The notes under the pieces are model-generated. The model was not told where the DNA came from. It worked only from the letters and a program-made list of their open reading frames with translations, and searched no databases. Positions 1 through 6,738 of a stretch of DNA of 63,426 bases are shown one piece after another. Made by a program: the position numbers and the translations under genes. Positions within the stretch are counted from its first letter, which is position 1; every line of letters starts with the position of its first letter. This stretch comes from Anaerolineaceae bacterium 4572_78 (GTDB lineage: Bacteria; Chloroflexota; Anaerolineae; 4572-78), in assembly GCA_002084875.1 (NCBI GenBank), contig NBMH01000061.1, positions 1-63,426 of the forward strand, in the 5' to 3' direction.

Positions 1-7
1 TTTGATT

Positions 8-36
8 TTGGTGGTGGGGTGGTTTTGTGGTATAAT
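8..36 (+). promoter_or_regulatory. Extended -10 promoter of the first cassette
   Basis: TATAAT lies at 31-36, preceded by TGG (extended -10), with TTGGTG at 8-13 as a plausible -35 at 17-bp spacing. The block TTTTGTGGTATAAT recurs upstream of cassette genes at 2837-2851 and, on the minus strand, near 60434, 61374, 62331 and 63105. It is therefore part of the cassette leader and not specific to one gene. Confidence 0.7.
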
Positions 37-74
37 GGGTTTAGTTTCGTTTTTTGATTGGAGAGGTGCTTTTT

Positions 75-272
75 ATGTCAACTTTAACTATTGCTGTGCC
101 TGATAATGACTTAGCAAAAATTAAAAACAAAGCCAATCGCATGGGTATTTCGGTAGAAGAATTGATGAAACTGAGTTTGAAAATGTTGATTGTTCAACCC
201 GATAACCGCTTTAAGCAATCACTTGATTATGTGTTAAATAAAAATACAGAACTTTACCAACGGTTGGCTTAA
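75..272 (+). CDS. Antitoxin of a Doc-type toxin-antitoxin pair
   Basis: A 65-residue protein with no recognisable catalytic motif. The ATG at 75 is chosen over the upstream TTG at 54 because a GGAGAGG ribosome site lies just before it. The N-terminus (MSTLTIAVPD) followed by a short helical stretch fits a small ribbon-helix-helix-like DNA-binding antitoxin, as usually found in front of doc genes. Its stop overlaps the next start by one base (TAATG), implying translational coupling. The role as a neutraliser and autoregulator is inferred from position and size; the exact antitoxin family is not identified. Confidence 0.7.
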   Translation: MSTLTIAVPDNDLAKIKNKANRMGISVEELMKLSLKMLIVQPDNRFKQSLDYVLNKNTELYQRLA

Positions 273-658
273 TGCGATATTTAACATTAGACGAAGTGCT
301 TGAAATTTATCATCAAGTTATGACACACTCAGGTGGTTGGGTTGGTATTCGTAATATTGGGTTGTTAGAATCCGCTTTAGTTCAACCACTCATGACTTTT
401 GGGGGTCAATATCTTTATCCAACCTTGATTGAAAAAGCTTCAGCATTAGGATTTTCTTTGATTAAAAACCATCCATTTTTGGACGGTAATAAGCGAATAG
501 GTCATGCAGCAATGGAAATTTTTCTGGTGTTGAATAGTCATGAAATTCAAGCAGGTGTTGACGAACAAGAAAAAGTAATCCTTGATGTTGCTACTGGCAA
601 TTTAAGCAGAGAGGAATTTACTTCATGGTTGCAGAACCATGTAATCAAACTCAAATAA
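272..658 (+). CDS. doc: Death-on-curing (Doc/Fic family) toxin
   Basis: A 128-residue Fic-fold toxin of the Doc branch. The signature HPFLDGNKR sits at residues 67-75, matching the HxFx(D/N)GNKR motif of Doc proteins, which phosphorylate EF-Tu and arrest translation. Length is normal for Doc. It is coupled to the upstream antitoxin by a one-base overlap. Its stop codon (656-658) overlaps the first bases of the following attC-like palindrome, so the pair and that repeat form a compact cassette. Family assignment is firm; EF-Tu as the target is inherited from the family. Confidence 0.9.
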   Translation: MRYLTLDEVLEIYHQVMTHSGGWVGIRNIGLLESALVQPLMTFGGQYLYPTLIEKASALGFSLIKNHPFLDGNKRIGHAAMEIFLVLNSHEIQAGVDEQEKVILDVATGNLSREEFTSWLQNHVIKLK

Positions 659-740
659 CAAGGCGTGGCTGGCGAGGGCAGGAGCTGGCATCTATTCCAA
701 TTTAGCTGGTAGCCTGCCCCGCTAGCATTTGGTGTTAGCA
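653..740 (+). repeat. attC-like cassette recombination site 1
   Basis: An imperfect palindrome opening with AATAACAAGGCG, followed by GTGGCTGGCG, and closing with CGCTAGCATTTGGTGTTAGCA. AAC (657-659) and GTT (734-736) are the outer triplets. The inner arms GGCGAGGGCAGG and CCTGCCCCG pair. The left L-like box has one G more than the right one, as the extrahelical base does in integron attC sites. Six further copies lie in the window. Unlike the others, the copy is followed by GTTAGCA and lacks the promoter-bearing leader. Confidence 0.75.
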
Positions 741-780
741 TGTTATATGAGGACTACATCAACTGTGTTGTTTCAAGATT

Positions 781-2382
781 ATGATTAGAAATTCTAAACA
801 ATTTATAAATGACTGGTTCGTTATATTCATCCTATTTGTTTCGGGCTGGAAATACATCTATGGATTAGAAAAGATATTGGATATTGGTTTATATGATGAA
901 AGTAACTATTTATATAGCGGTGTGAAACTTTTTAGCAATGGATTTCCAGATGCGGAATCAGCACCACTTTATACAATTTGGTATTATCTGCTTTCGCTAT
1001 TACAACCAGATATAATTGAATTGTATTTCTTAAATTACAAAATTCTCACGGTGCTTCCTCCCATTTTGTTGTATATTTTGCTTAGAAAGCAAAAAGTGCA
1101 AATTATTCCATCTGTAATAATTTCCTCATTTTTTTTGATTAGTGATGCTAATTTTTTCGTAAGTCCAAAGGTAAGTCATTTTTCTTTGGTTATTATTATG
1201 GTATTTTTAATACTCGCCATATACATGAAAAAGTCCCTTTTTAATAGCTTTGCTTTTATCTTGGTTGGAAGTTTACTAAGTACTTACGTACGACCTGAGT
1301 TCTTCCTTACATACCTGATTTTTCTCTTCATCTTCACTGGTCTGCTGGCAGTTTCAAAATTCAAAAAATTGCAGTCTTCAGAACAGGTGGCTTTTGTGGC
1401 AGTTGTCTTAGTATCGGGGATATTGATAATATCATTAGGATTGCCAATTAGTGGAAACAGAAGTTTGATGGCATTTGGACAACATTTCTCTATAAACTGG
1501 ATTTACTGGAACAGTAGTGGGTTATCTCCTTGGACAAATTGGGAGGATATCATAAATCAAAGCTTTGGGAATATTCATAGCCCAATGGAAGCTCTGTTTA
1601 GTAACCCTTTTTTGTTCCTTAAACATACGGTCTTTAACTTTATAACAGCACCTAATTTATTCGTTAATCTGTTTTTCCAACACACTAATCTGGTATTTTC
1701 AAATACGCTTAAAGCAACTGAAGGCAATATTCTTTTTGGGCTTTTTGTTTTATACATGTTTGTTTCAAGCAAAAACTGGATTCCGAAATTGCATGATAGG
1801 ATTAATACAAATAGGCATTTATTGGTATTTTGTAGCTGTTTTTTGATAACATCATTTTTATCAGTAATTATTATTTTTCCGAGGCCACACTATTTACTAA
1901 TACCAGGAGTATTGATAATCATAGCAACAGCCTCTCTTGTGATTGGCGATGATGAAAAACAAAGTTTCCACCGCCTAAGCCTAGTCATTTTTGGCTTGAT
2001 AATCTTTTTTTTAACGCCCCAAGTATATCAAGGAGCCGAAGCAAATAAACCAAATCTACAGACTATTATATTTATCAAATCACTTCATATTAAAAATGAA
2101 ATCAATATGTTAGAAGCAGAAGGTGGTTATTGCATATATCTGGAGAACAAATGTCATCGGGTAGCGGAGTATGAAAAACATGTCAGTTTTAATGATTTCT
2201 TAATGAATAGAAAAATAAATATGATTGTTTTATCAAATAGGTTAAAAAGCGACTCTAGATTTAGGAATGATGAGGAATGTAAATATTTTCTAGACAATTA
2301 TATGGAATTCGGGTATGTAAAAATGAATATTCCCGATATTGAGCGGGAATTGATTGTAAAAAAACAATTGCTATTTCCCTGA
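781..2382 (+). CDS. Polytopic membrane protein, glycosyltransferase-like (GT-C type)
   Basis: A 533-residue protein with many hydrophobic segments spread over roughly residues 10-420 and a soluble C-terminal third. An acidic stretch (YDESNYLYSG, near residue 38) follows the first membrane helix, as in GT-C dolichyl-phosphate-sugar-type transferases of the PMT_2/GT39 group, where a D-E or D-D pair in the first extracytoplasmic loop is catalytic. The assignment to this superfamily rests on topology and that motif only. The gene sits alone between two attC-like sites, which makes it unusually large cargo. No good ribosome site or leader promoter precedes it, so it may depend on read-through from the doc cassette. 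Confidence 0.5.
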   Translation: MIRNSKQFINDWFVIFILFVSGWKYIYGLEKILDIGLYDESNYLYSGVKLFSNGFPDAESAPLYTIWYYLLSLLQPDIIELYFLNYKILTVLPPILLYILLRKQKVQIIPSVIISSFFLISDANFFVSPKVSHFSLVIIMVFLILAIYMKKSLFNSFAFILVGSLLSTYVRPEFFLTYLIFLFIFTGLLAVSKFKKLQSSEQVAFVAVVLVSGILIISLGLPISGNRSLMAFGQHFSINWIYWNSSGLSPWTNWEDIINQSFGNIHSPMEALFSNPFLFLKHTVFNFITAPNLFVNLFFQHTNLVFSNTLKATEGNILFGLFVLYMFVSSKNWIPKLHDRINTNRHLLVFCSCFLITSFLSVIIIFPRPHYLLIPGVLIIIATASLVIGDDEKQSFHRLSLVIFGLIIFFLTPQVYQGAEANKPNLQTIIFIKSLHIKNEINMLEAEGGYCIYLENKCHRVAEYEKHVSFNDFLMNRKINMIVLSNRLKSDSRFRNDEECKYFLDNYMEFGYVKMNIPDIERELIVKKQLLFP

Positions 2383-2682
2383 AACTATATCATCAAGGAA
2401 GATGGTATACTAACAACCCCCCTTCAACCCAAATTACTGCTTTTCTATTGTCCGCAATCGGGTTAAGGTGGAGCGTTATTTTCTTTGAATAGCAATATTT
2501 TTATTCTGTGAGAAATTGGCATGGAATTTCACATGGCGAACATGGCAAAAAAACGACATGGTTTAAATTCTCATGTACTATAGTAGAAAAGTGCATTTTC
2601 ATGTGCCAAGTTGGGCAGGTACATAGCAGAGTTTGCCTTGAACTTTGGCATGTGATTTCACAATAAACTTACAAGAAGAGAG
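2383..2682 (+). other. Non-coding tail of the membrane-protein cassette
   Basis: Three hundred bases with no credible gene. The only notable element is TTTGCCTTGAA near 2632, which resembles one arm of the inverted repeat found in cassette leaders. Confidence 0.4.
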
Positions 2683-2772
2683 AAATAACAAGGCGTGGCT
2701 GGCGAGGGCAGGAGCTGGCTTTTATTCTAATTTAGCTGGTAGCCTGCCCCCCGCCAGCACTTGGTGTTATTT
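2683..2772 (+). repeat. attC-like cassette recombination site 2
   Basis: Second copy of the palindrome. AATAACAAGGCGTGGCTGG opens it, the arms GAGGGCAGGAGCTGG and CTGGTAGCCTGCCCCCC face each other, and CGCCAGCACTTGGTGTTATTT closes it. Outer triplets are AAC 2687-2689 and GTT 2766-2768. The left L-like box has an unpaired extra G relative to the right one. Confidence 0.78.
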
Positions 2773-2781
2773 GCATGTTGA

Positions 2782-2851
2782 CAAGGCAAACTTACTCACA
2801 TAGTTGGTTTGCCTTGAATTGACTTCTGGTGTGGTGGTTTTGTGGTATAAT
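2782..2851 (+). promoter_or_regulatory. Cassette leader: inverted repeat plus extended -10 promoter
   Basis: CAAGGCAAAC (2782-2791) and GTTTGCCTTG (2807-2816) form a perfect 10-bp inverted repeat, followed by TGTGGTATAAT with TATAAT at 2846-2851. TTGACA occurs at 2778-2783, at the left edge of the hairpin. The same order (attC end, hairpin, promoter) recurs on the minus strand at 60.5, 61.4 and 62.4 kb. The hairpin may stop transcription entering from the previous cassette; this is inference. Confidence 0.65.
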
Positions 2852-2893
2852 GTTCTCATCATATTTTGAAATTAGATATATACCTAGTATAAA

Positions 2894-3235
2894 ATGACAA
2901 CTTTATCTGATGAACAAATCTACCAAGCATTAATTAAAATCGCCAATCAGTATGAACTGCTTGAATGTCAATCCTGTGCAGAGGCAATTTGTGTTTGGTT
3001 AAAACAACATAATATCAATGCTATACACCTCAAAATCAAAGCTCGCTACACTGATTTTATAATCAGTAAGCGAGTTGGTGGACACATATCCATTATTTTT
3101 AATGGTATTCATTATGGAACAGAAGTAAGAAGCAAGGTATTTGATAATTTACCTGATACATGTTTAACAAGACAAGAATGGCTTGATGATTTTGAGTGTT
3201 TAGGTGGCTTTGACATAGAAATCTATGATTGTTAG
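2894..3235 (+). CDS. Papain-fold toxin (Tox-PL-2-like)
   Basis: A 113-residue protein. Cysteines C25 and C28 (ECQSCAEAI) lie in a helix near the start, GGHISIIF places a histidine at residue 64, and VFDNLP places an aspartate at 84. This Cys-His-Asp order and spacing fits the small papain-fold toxin 2 domain found in cyanobacterial and other polymorphic-toxin loci. Here the domain stands alone without a delivery module. The next gene overlaps or abuts it and is likely its immunity partner. The fold is a confident reading of the motif pattern; the cellular target is unknown. The start has a weak ribosome site and lies 43 bases after the leader -10. Confidence 0.65.
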   Translation: MTTLSDEQIYQALIKIANQYELLECQSCAEAICVWLKQHNINAIHLKIKARYTDFIISKRVGGHISIIFNGIHYGTEVRSKVFDNLPDTCLTRQEWLDDFECLGGFDIEIYDC

Positions 3236-3249
3236 CTATGGGAGAAATG

Positions 3250-3627
3250 ATGAGCGAATTTTATAATTTATTGCAACAGATTCAACACAAACCTGGTTTG
3301 TATTTAGGGCAAATATCGATTAGCAATCTGTATATGTTTTTACAGGGCTACAGTTTTGCCCGACGGCAGTTAAATATTCCCCCATCAAAAGAAGAACAAC
3401 TCTTTCGAGAATTTCAACCCTGGCTACAGCAACGTTTTAATGTGCAAACATCACAAGCATGGAGTCAAATAATTCTACTTACAGTTTTAGATGAACAAGA
3501 TGCCTTCAATCGTTTTTTTGATTTGTTGGGAGAGTTTCTGCAACACCAATCAAAGGAATCTAAAAATGAACAACCAGTTATTTATCATAAACAGAAATTA
3601 GATGAGTTTGAGTTTAGTTTAGCATAA
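3250..3627 (+). CDS. Probable immunity protein of the papain-fold toxin
   Basis: About 125 residues, mostly helical, with an N-terminal KPGLYLGQISISNLYMFLQG stretch. This KPG-(L/M)-Y-(L/I)-G followed by an FLxGY element is seen in small proteins next to toxins of polymorphic systems. ATG 3250 is chosen over in-frame starts at 3229, 3238 and 3247 because GGGAG at 3240-3244 is correctly spaced only for it. It follows the toxin stop by 14 bases and is followed by an attC-like site, so toxin and partner form one cassette. Function is inferred from position. Confidence 0.55.
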   Translation: MSEFYNLLQQIQHKPGLYLGQISISNLYMFLQGYSFARRQLNIPPSKEEQLFREFQPWLQQRFNVQTSQAWSQIILLTVLDEQDAFNRFFDLLGEFLQHQSKESKNEQPVIYHKQKLDEFEFSLA

Positions 3628-3639
3628 AAACCTAAAACC

Positions 3640-3728
3640 AAATAACAAGGCGTGGTTGGCGAGGGCAGAGCTGGCTTCTACTCCAATTTAGCTGGTTGAG
3701 CCCCCCCCGCCAGCACTTAGCGTTATTT
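3640..3728 (+). repeat. attC-like cassette recombination site 3 (last of left array)
   Basis: Third plus-strand copy: AATAACAAGGCGTGGTTGGCG at the left, CGCCAGCACTTAGCGTTATTT at the right, AAC 3644-3646 and GTT 3722-3724. The centre is slightly altered (GGCAGAGCTGG against CTGGTTGAGCCCCCCC). No cassette leader and no plus-strand gene follow, so this is where the left array ends. Confidence 0.75.
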
Positions 3729-3784
3729 TCTTTGGAGGTGTATATTGCAGAGACAACTATTTGACCATGAAAGTCGGCAATTAT

Positions 3785-3843
3785 TGTCATATCAGACACT
3801 ACAACAAATTGCCAAAAGAACGAATGGCATGCTGAATTTGTGT
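3785..3843 (-). repeat. Repeat B, inverted copy
   Basis: The 59 bases from TGTCATATCAGACACTAC to GCATGCTGAATTTGTG are the diverged reverse complement of the repeat that follows the toxin-antitoxin pairs at 38743-38801 and 39664-39711. It lies directly after the last attC-like site of the left array and links the two repeat systems. Confidence 0.7.
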
Positions 3844-3903
3844 CTGTATGCAGTTCATTTTAGTATCATGTCCGACTACTGTAAACTTGCACTATGAAAA
3901 TGG

Positions 3904-4284
3904 TTATTTAGCCACAAACCACTGCAAATTAGGACCATCAAATGTCAATTTAAGCCGATTCAATACATTACGTCCCAAAATACCCATATCTTGGTCAACT
4001 AATAAAAATTGACCTCGAAATGTATAGCCCTCAAAAATTAATGTCAAATTCACAAAATGAGCTAAACTTGTTTTTTCATCAAATCCTGTTAATTCATATT
4101 GCGTTGTATTGTCAATTGCTAATTGTAAACGTTCTATAACTTTACTTGGAATCAATGTTACATCAGACCCTGTATCTATTAGCACAGGTACATTTGACCA
4201 CATTACCCCTGTTTTGTCATTTGTCAAAGTAACATGAGTAATTGGTGCAGGGATATAAAAATTATTGACATCATATTTCGACAT
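3904..4284 (-). CDS. Retropepsin-like aspartic protease (clan AA)
   Basis: A 126-residue single-lobe aspartic protease. The catalytic motif DTGSDVTLI lies at about residues 37-45, and the C-terminal GILGRNVLNRL corresponds to the retropepsin ILGR(D/N) flap-proximal strand. Such proteins act as homodimers. Its start overlaps the end of the upstream gene by 14 bases, so the two are one translation unit. Pairs of a small helical protein and a retropepsin-like protease are frequent in cyanobacteria and Chloroflexota and have toxin-antitoxin-like architecture, but no activity is established for this one. Confidence 0.8.
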   Translation of the reverse strand: MSKYDVNNFYIPAPITHVTLTNDKTGVMWSNVPVLIDTGSDVTLIPSKVIERLQLAIDNTTQYELTGFDEKTSLAHFVNLTLIFEGYTFRGQFLLVDQDMGILGRNVLNRLKLTFDGPNLQWFVAK

Positions 4285-4546
4285 GGGAGTCTCCTGAAAT
4301 CATTTCAAGTTCAAAATCAGCCGCTTGTTTAGCATGAGCCAGACAAGGGCTTATGACACGTATCGGCTTGTCTTTTAAGTTATCATCAATATCTCCTAAT
4401 ACATAAATTTTTGATTGTTCATATTCGGATGAAACCACCTTTGCTTGTAAAAACCTGGCAAATTCAATTAAAACGTTTAGGCTTTCTAAAGGTAGTACAT
4501 CTAGCATAGTCATAAAATCCTTTTTTAAAGATTGTACATTTTGCAT
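4271..4546 (-). CDS. Small partner protein of the retropepsin (DUF2281-like N-terminus)
   Basis: A 91-residue protein. Residues ~8-35 (LDVLPLESLNVLIEFARFLQ) resemble the DUF2281-type helix that opens many small antitoxin-like proteins, followed by a disordered acidic tail. An AGGAGG ribosome site precedes ATG 4546. It overlaps the protease gene by 14 bases. It may be a regulator or a substrate of the protease; neither is shown by the sequence. Confidence 0.6.
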   Translation of the reverse strand: MQNVQSLKKDFMTMLDVLPLESLNVLIEFARFLQAKVVSSEYEQSKIYVLGDIDDNLKDKPIRVISPCLAHAKQAADFELEMISGDSHVEI

Positions 4547-4657
4547 ACAAACCTCCTTGATTAAAAGTTAAAGATTGACAGACTGTTTGCTAATTCCTGT
4601 CATGCTCATTTTTATCATTCTTGAAAATCATAAGTTCACACTCAATGTTTGGGTTTT

Positions 4658-4870
4658 TCATATCATTACCTGTTTTTTCGCTATACTATTCAAAATCTTT
4701 TTTTGAGCATCATAATTTTCTAAAAAGAAATTCAGGCATCCCCGTTTCTTATACGCTATTGAGTCCATGTATGTAGGATTGTTACTAGAAATAACCCCAT
4801 GATAAGTGCTTGCTGCATCTGCATATAATGACTTACATCCGTCTACAAAATCACCTCTGCTAGGAGTCAT
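4658..4870 (-). CDS. Possible TPR-like fragment
   Basis: An open frame of 70 codons whose translation (ASTYHGVISSNNPTYMDSIA, then YKKRGCLNFFLENYDAQKKI) has the spacing of one TPR-type helix pair. There is no ribosome site and no longer frame around it. It is most likely a gene remnant between the protease pair and the tRNA. Confidence 0.25.
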   Translation of the reverse strand: MTPSRGDFVDGCKSLYADAASTYHGVISSNNPTYMDSIAYKKRGCLNFFLENYDAQKKILNSIAKKQVMI

Positions 4871-4961
4871 AAAAGAGTGAGATTTGTTGTTATGGAACGG
4901 CGACCCCAGGCTCCCTTATATCCCACCGCTAAAACTTGTGGGTTTTACGGGCTTTTTCCAT

Positions 4962-4992
4962 AAAAAGACCACATGATTTTTTACCATGTGGT
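4962..4992 (-). terminator. Rho-independent terminator after tRNA-Val
   Basis: On the minus strand ACCACATG, a 9-base loop and CATGTGGT form a perfect 8-bp stem (4968-4992), followed by CTTTTT. It lies directly downstream of the minus-strand tRNA. Confidence 0.75.
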
Positions 4993-5000
4993 TTCTTCAA

Positions 5001-5074
5001 TGGGCGATACAAGACTCGAACTTGTGGCCTCCACGATGTCAACGTGGCGCTCTAACCAACTGAGCTAACCGCCC
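5001..5074 (-). tRNA. tRNA-Val (GAC anticodon)
   Basis: A 74-nt cloverleaf on the minus strand. Acceptor strands GGGCGGT and ATCGCCC pair with one G-U, followed by discriminator A. The D arm is GCTCAGTTGGTTAGAGC. The anticodon stem CCACG/CGTGG holds loop TTGACAT, giving anticodon GAC. The T arm is ACAAG-TTCGAGT-CTTGT. CCA is not encoded. Reads as a functional tRNA. Confidence 0.95.
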
Positions 5075-5158
5075 TAAATTCCCAACTTTTCCATTATATC
5101 ATACTTTCTTTTTTTTGTCAATACCAATTTTAAACTTTTTTCAATATTTTCATGATTT

Positions 5159-5187
5159 TTGCCAAAAACCATCATTTTCGGTAAAAT
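5159..5187 (+). promoter_or_regulatory. Sigma-70 promoter of the M24 peptidase
   Basis: TTGCCA (5159-5164), a 17-bp spacer, then TAAAAT (5182-5187), about 60 bases before the start codon. TTGCCA also occurs as the -35 of asnA (11096) and of the aldehyde dehydrogenase (24441). Confidence 0.6.
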
Positions 5188-5247
5188 AGGAACTAATGAA
5201 TTGGAACTTACCAACTCATCAACTCATTTTATATAAGGAATTTTTAT

Positions 5248-6315
5248 ATGCCTATCGATGAAATAAGAAAAAATATGAGAAAAGAAGGGCTTGATGCCTT
5301 TATTGTTAGCCAGATTTATAATCTGCGTTACCTTTCAAAATTTACAGGAAGTAACGGGACTTTAATCATCACTCCTCATGAGCGGTTTTTGCTGACCGAT
5401 TTTCGCTATTATCAGCAAGCGGAACAACAATCACCTGATTGGACATTAGTTCAACTAGGAAATGATCCTAAAAAACGTTTTAGTGAATTTCTTAATGAAC
5501 AGCAGTTTAAGACAATTGGTTTTGAAGCAGATTTTGTGACGGTAGCCCAATTAAACGAATGGCAAGAAAAATCGGAAACCATTAATTTTGTCAGCACAAC
5601 TGATTGGGTGATGGATTTACGAGCAGTTAAAACTCCTTCTGAAATCATCAAAATTCGTCGTGCAGTGGCTTTGGCAGATGAAACAATCGAACATCTTTAT
5701 AATTGGATTAAACCTGGCATGACGGAAAAAGAAGTGGCTTGGGAACTGGAAGTGTTTGTCCGTACGCATGGAGGGGATGGATTAGCCTTTCCGCCAATTG
5801 TTGCCGTCAACGAAAATAGCAGTAAACCTCATGCCAGTATTTCAGACCACCGAATCGAACTTGGCGATGTTGTCTTAATTGACATGGGATGTATTATTGA
5901 TGGTTATAACTCTGATGTAACACGGACATTTTCACTTGGTGAACCCAAACATCCTGATTTCCTGAAAATTTGGGATTTAGTTCATCATGCTAATCAAACT
6001 GCTGCAACAGGCATCAAAGCAGGCATGCTAAGTAAAGATGCCGATGCACTAGCACGAGATTTGATTGCATCTGCGGGATACGGAGACATGTTCGGGCATT
6101 CTTTAGGGCATGGTGTTGGAGCGAATGTGCATGAAAAACCAGCCCTTAGTTCTACCAAAGATTATCCGTTGGAAACAGGAAATGTTGTTACGATTGAGCC
6201 TGGTATTTATCTACAGGGTGAGTTTGGAGTACGATTAGAAGATATTGCTATCATAACACAAACAGGTGTTCAGGTTTTAACGAGCGTCCGTAAGATAGCA
6301 ATTTTAGATAAGTAG
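5248..6315 (+). CDS. pepQ: Xaa-Pro dipeptidase/aminopeptidase, M24B family
   Basis: A 355-residue cytosolic metallopeptidase removing or splitting X-Pro dipeptides. Residues 1-125 form the creatinase-like N-terminal domain; the pita-bread domain follows. Metal ligands are visible in order: VVLIDMGC and SDVTRTFS (two Asp), GHSLGHGVG (His), TIEPGIY (Glu) and GVRLEDIA (Glu), so it should be active. Length matches the short PepQ/YpdF-type enzymes. ATAAGGA precedes ATG 5248. It stands alone, upstream of the IscB element. Assignment between dipeptidase and aminopeptidase P-like cannot be made from sequence alone. Confidence 0.92.
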   Translation: MPIDEIRKNMRKEGLDAFIVSQIYNLRYLSKFTGSNGTLIITPHERFLLTDFRYYQQAEQQSPDWTLVQLGNDPKKRFSEFLNEQQFKTIGFEADFVTVAQLNEWQEKSETINFVSTTDWVMDLRAVKTPSEIIKIRRAVALADETIEHLYNWIKPGMTEKEVAWELEVFVRTHGGDGLAFPPIVAVNENSSKPHASISDHRIELGDVVLIDMGCIIDGYNSDVTRTFSLGEPKHPDFLKIWDLVHHANQTAATGIKAGMLSKDADALARDLIASAGYGDMFGHSLGHGVGANVHEKPALSSTKDYPLETGNVVTIEPGIYLQGEFGVRLEDIAIITQTGVQVLTSVRKIAILDK

Positions 6316-6393
6316 CCGCAAATTCCAATTATGAGGCTACGTGTTTGGTTTTCACGGCTACTAAACTTCCAATTTCCAGGTTTACGTCAACTA

Positions 6394-6690
6394 CCCACCG
6401 AGCCTAACGGCATCGGTGGGCTTGCAGGAAGAAGGATAGAGAAGAGAGGATAGAGGAAGAAAAAACCTCAATCCTCAAATTTCAATCCTTGATAGCGAGC
6501 CCAGGTTGATTAGCTTCAGCCACCAATCTACGGATTGATGGGGAACTACGTTAGCTAGGAATATATAGGCACTACGGGATTAGCCGAGTCCCGTACCCTG
6601 CGAGCGTGACTAAACATCGCTGAGGGGTAGGCGAAGTGGAGCGTGGTAAAACCCTAGCTAACATTAGCGACGGCAACCACTTTATTAATT
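6394..6690 (+). ncRNA. Omega-RNA (HEARO RNA) of IscB
   Basis: The region between the peptidase and iscB is highly structured. GTTAGCTAGG (6550-6559) pairs perfectly with CCTAGCTAAC (6653-6662), closing a domain with an internal TACGGGA/TCCCGTA hairpin (6573-6579/6589-6595). GGGCTTGC (6418-6425) pairs with GCGAGCCC (6495-6502), and CAATC/GATTG forms a small hairpin near 6523-6537. Position immediately upstream of iscB and this layout match the HEARO RNA that guides IscB. The guide would be the sequence just 5' of the conserved part, so its exact start is uncertain. Confidence 0.8.
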
Positions 6691-6738
6691 ATTAATTGTT
6701 AATGGAGGTCAGTATCAAATCGCTGACAAAAAAAGAAA

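Noticed and set aside
3745-3897. 50-codon frame with a good GGAGGTG site after the left array
   Set aside because: Most of it is the inverted copy of repeat B, which is non-coding elsewhere.
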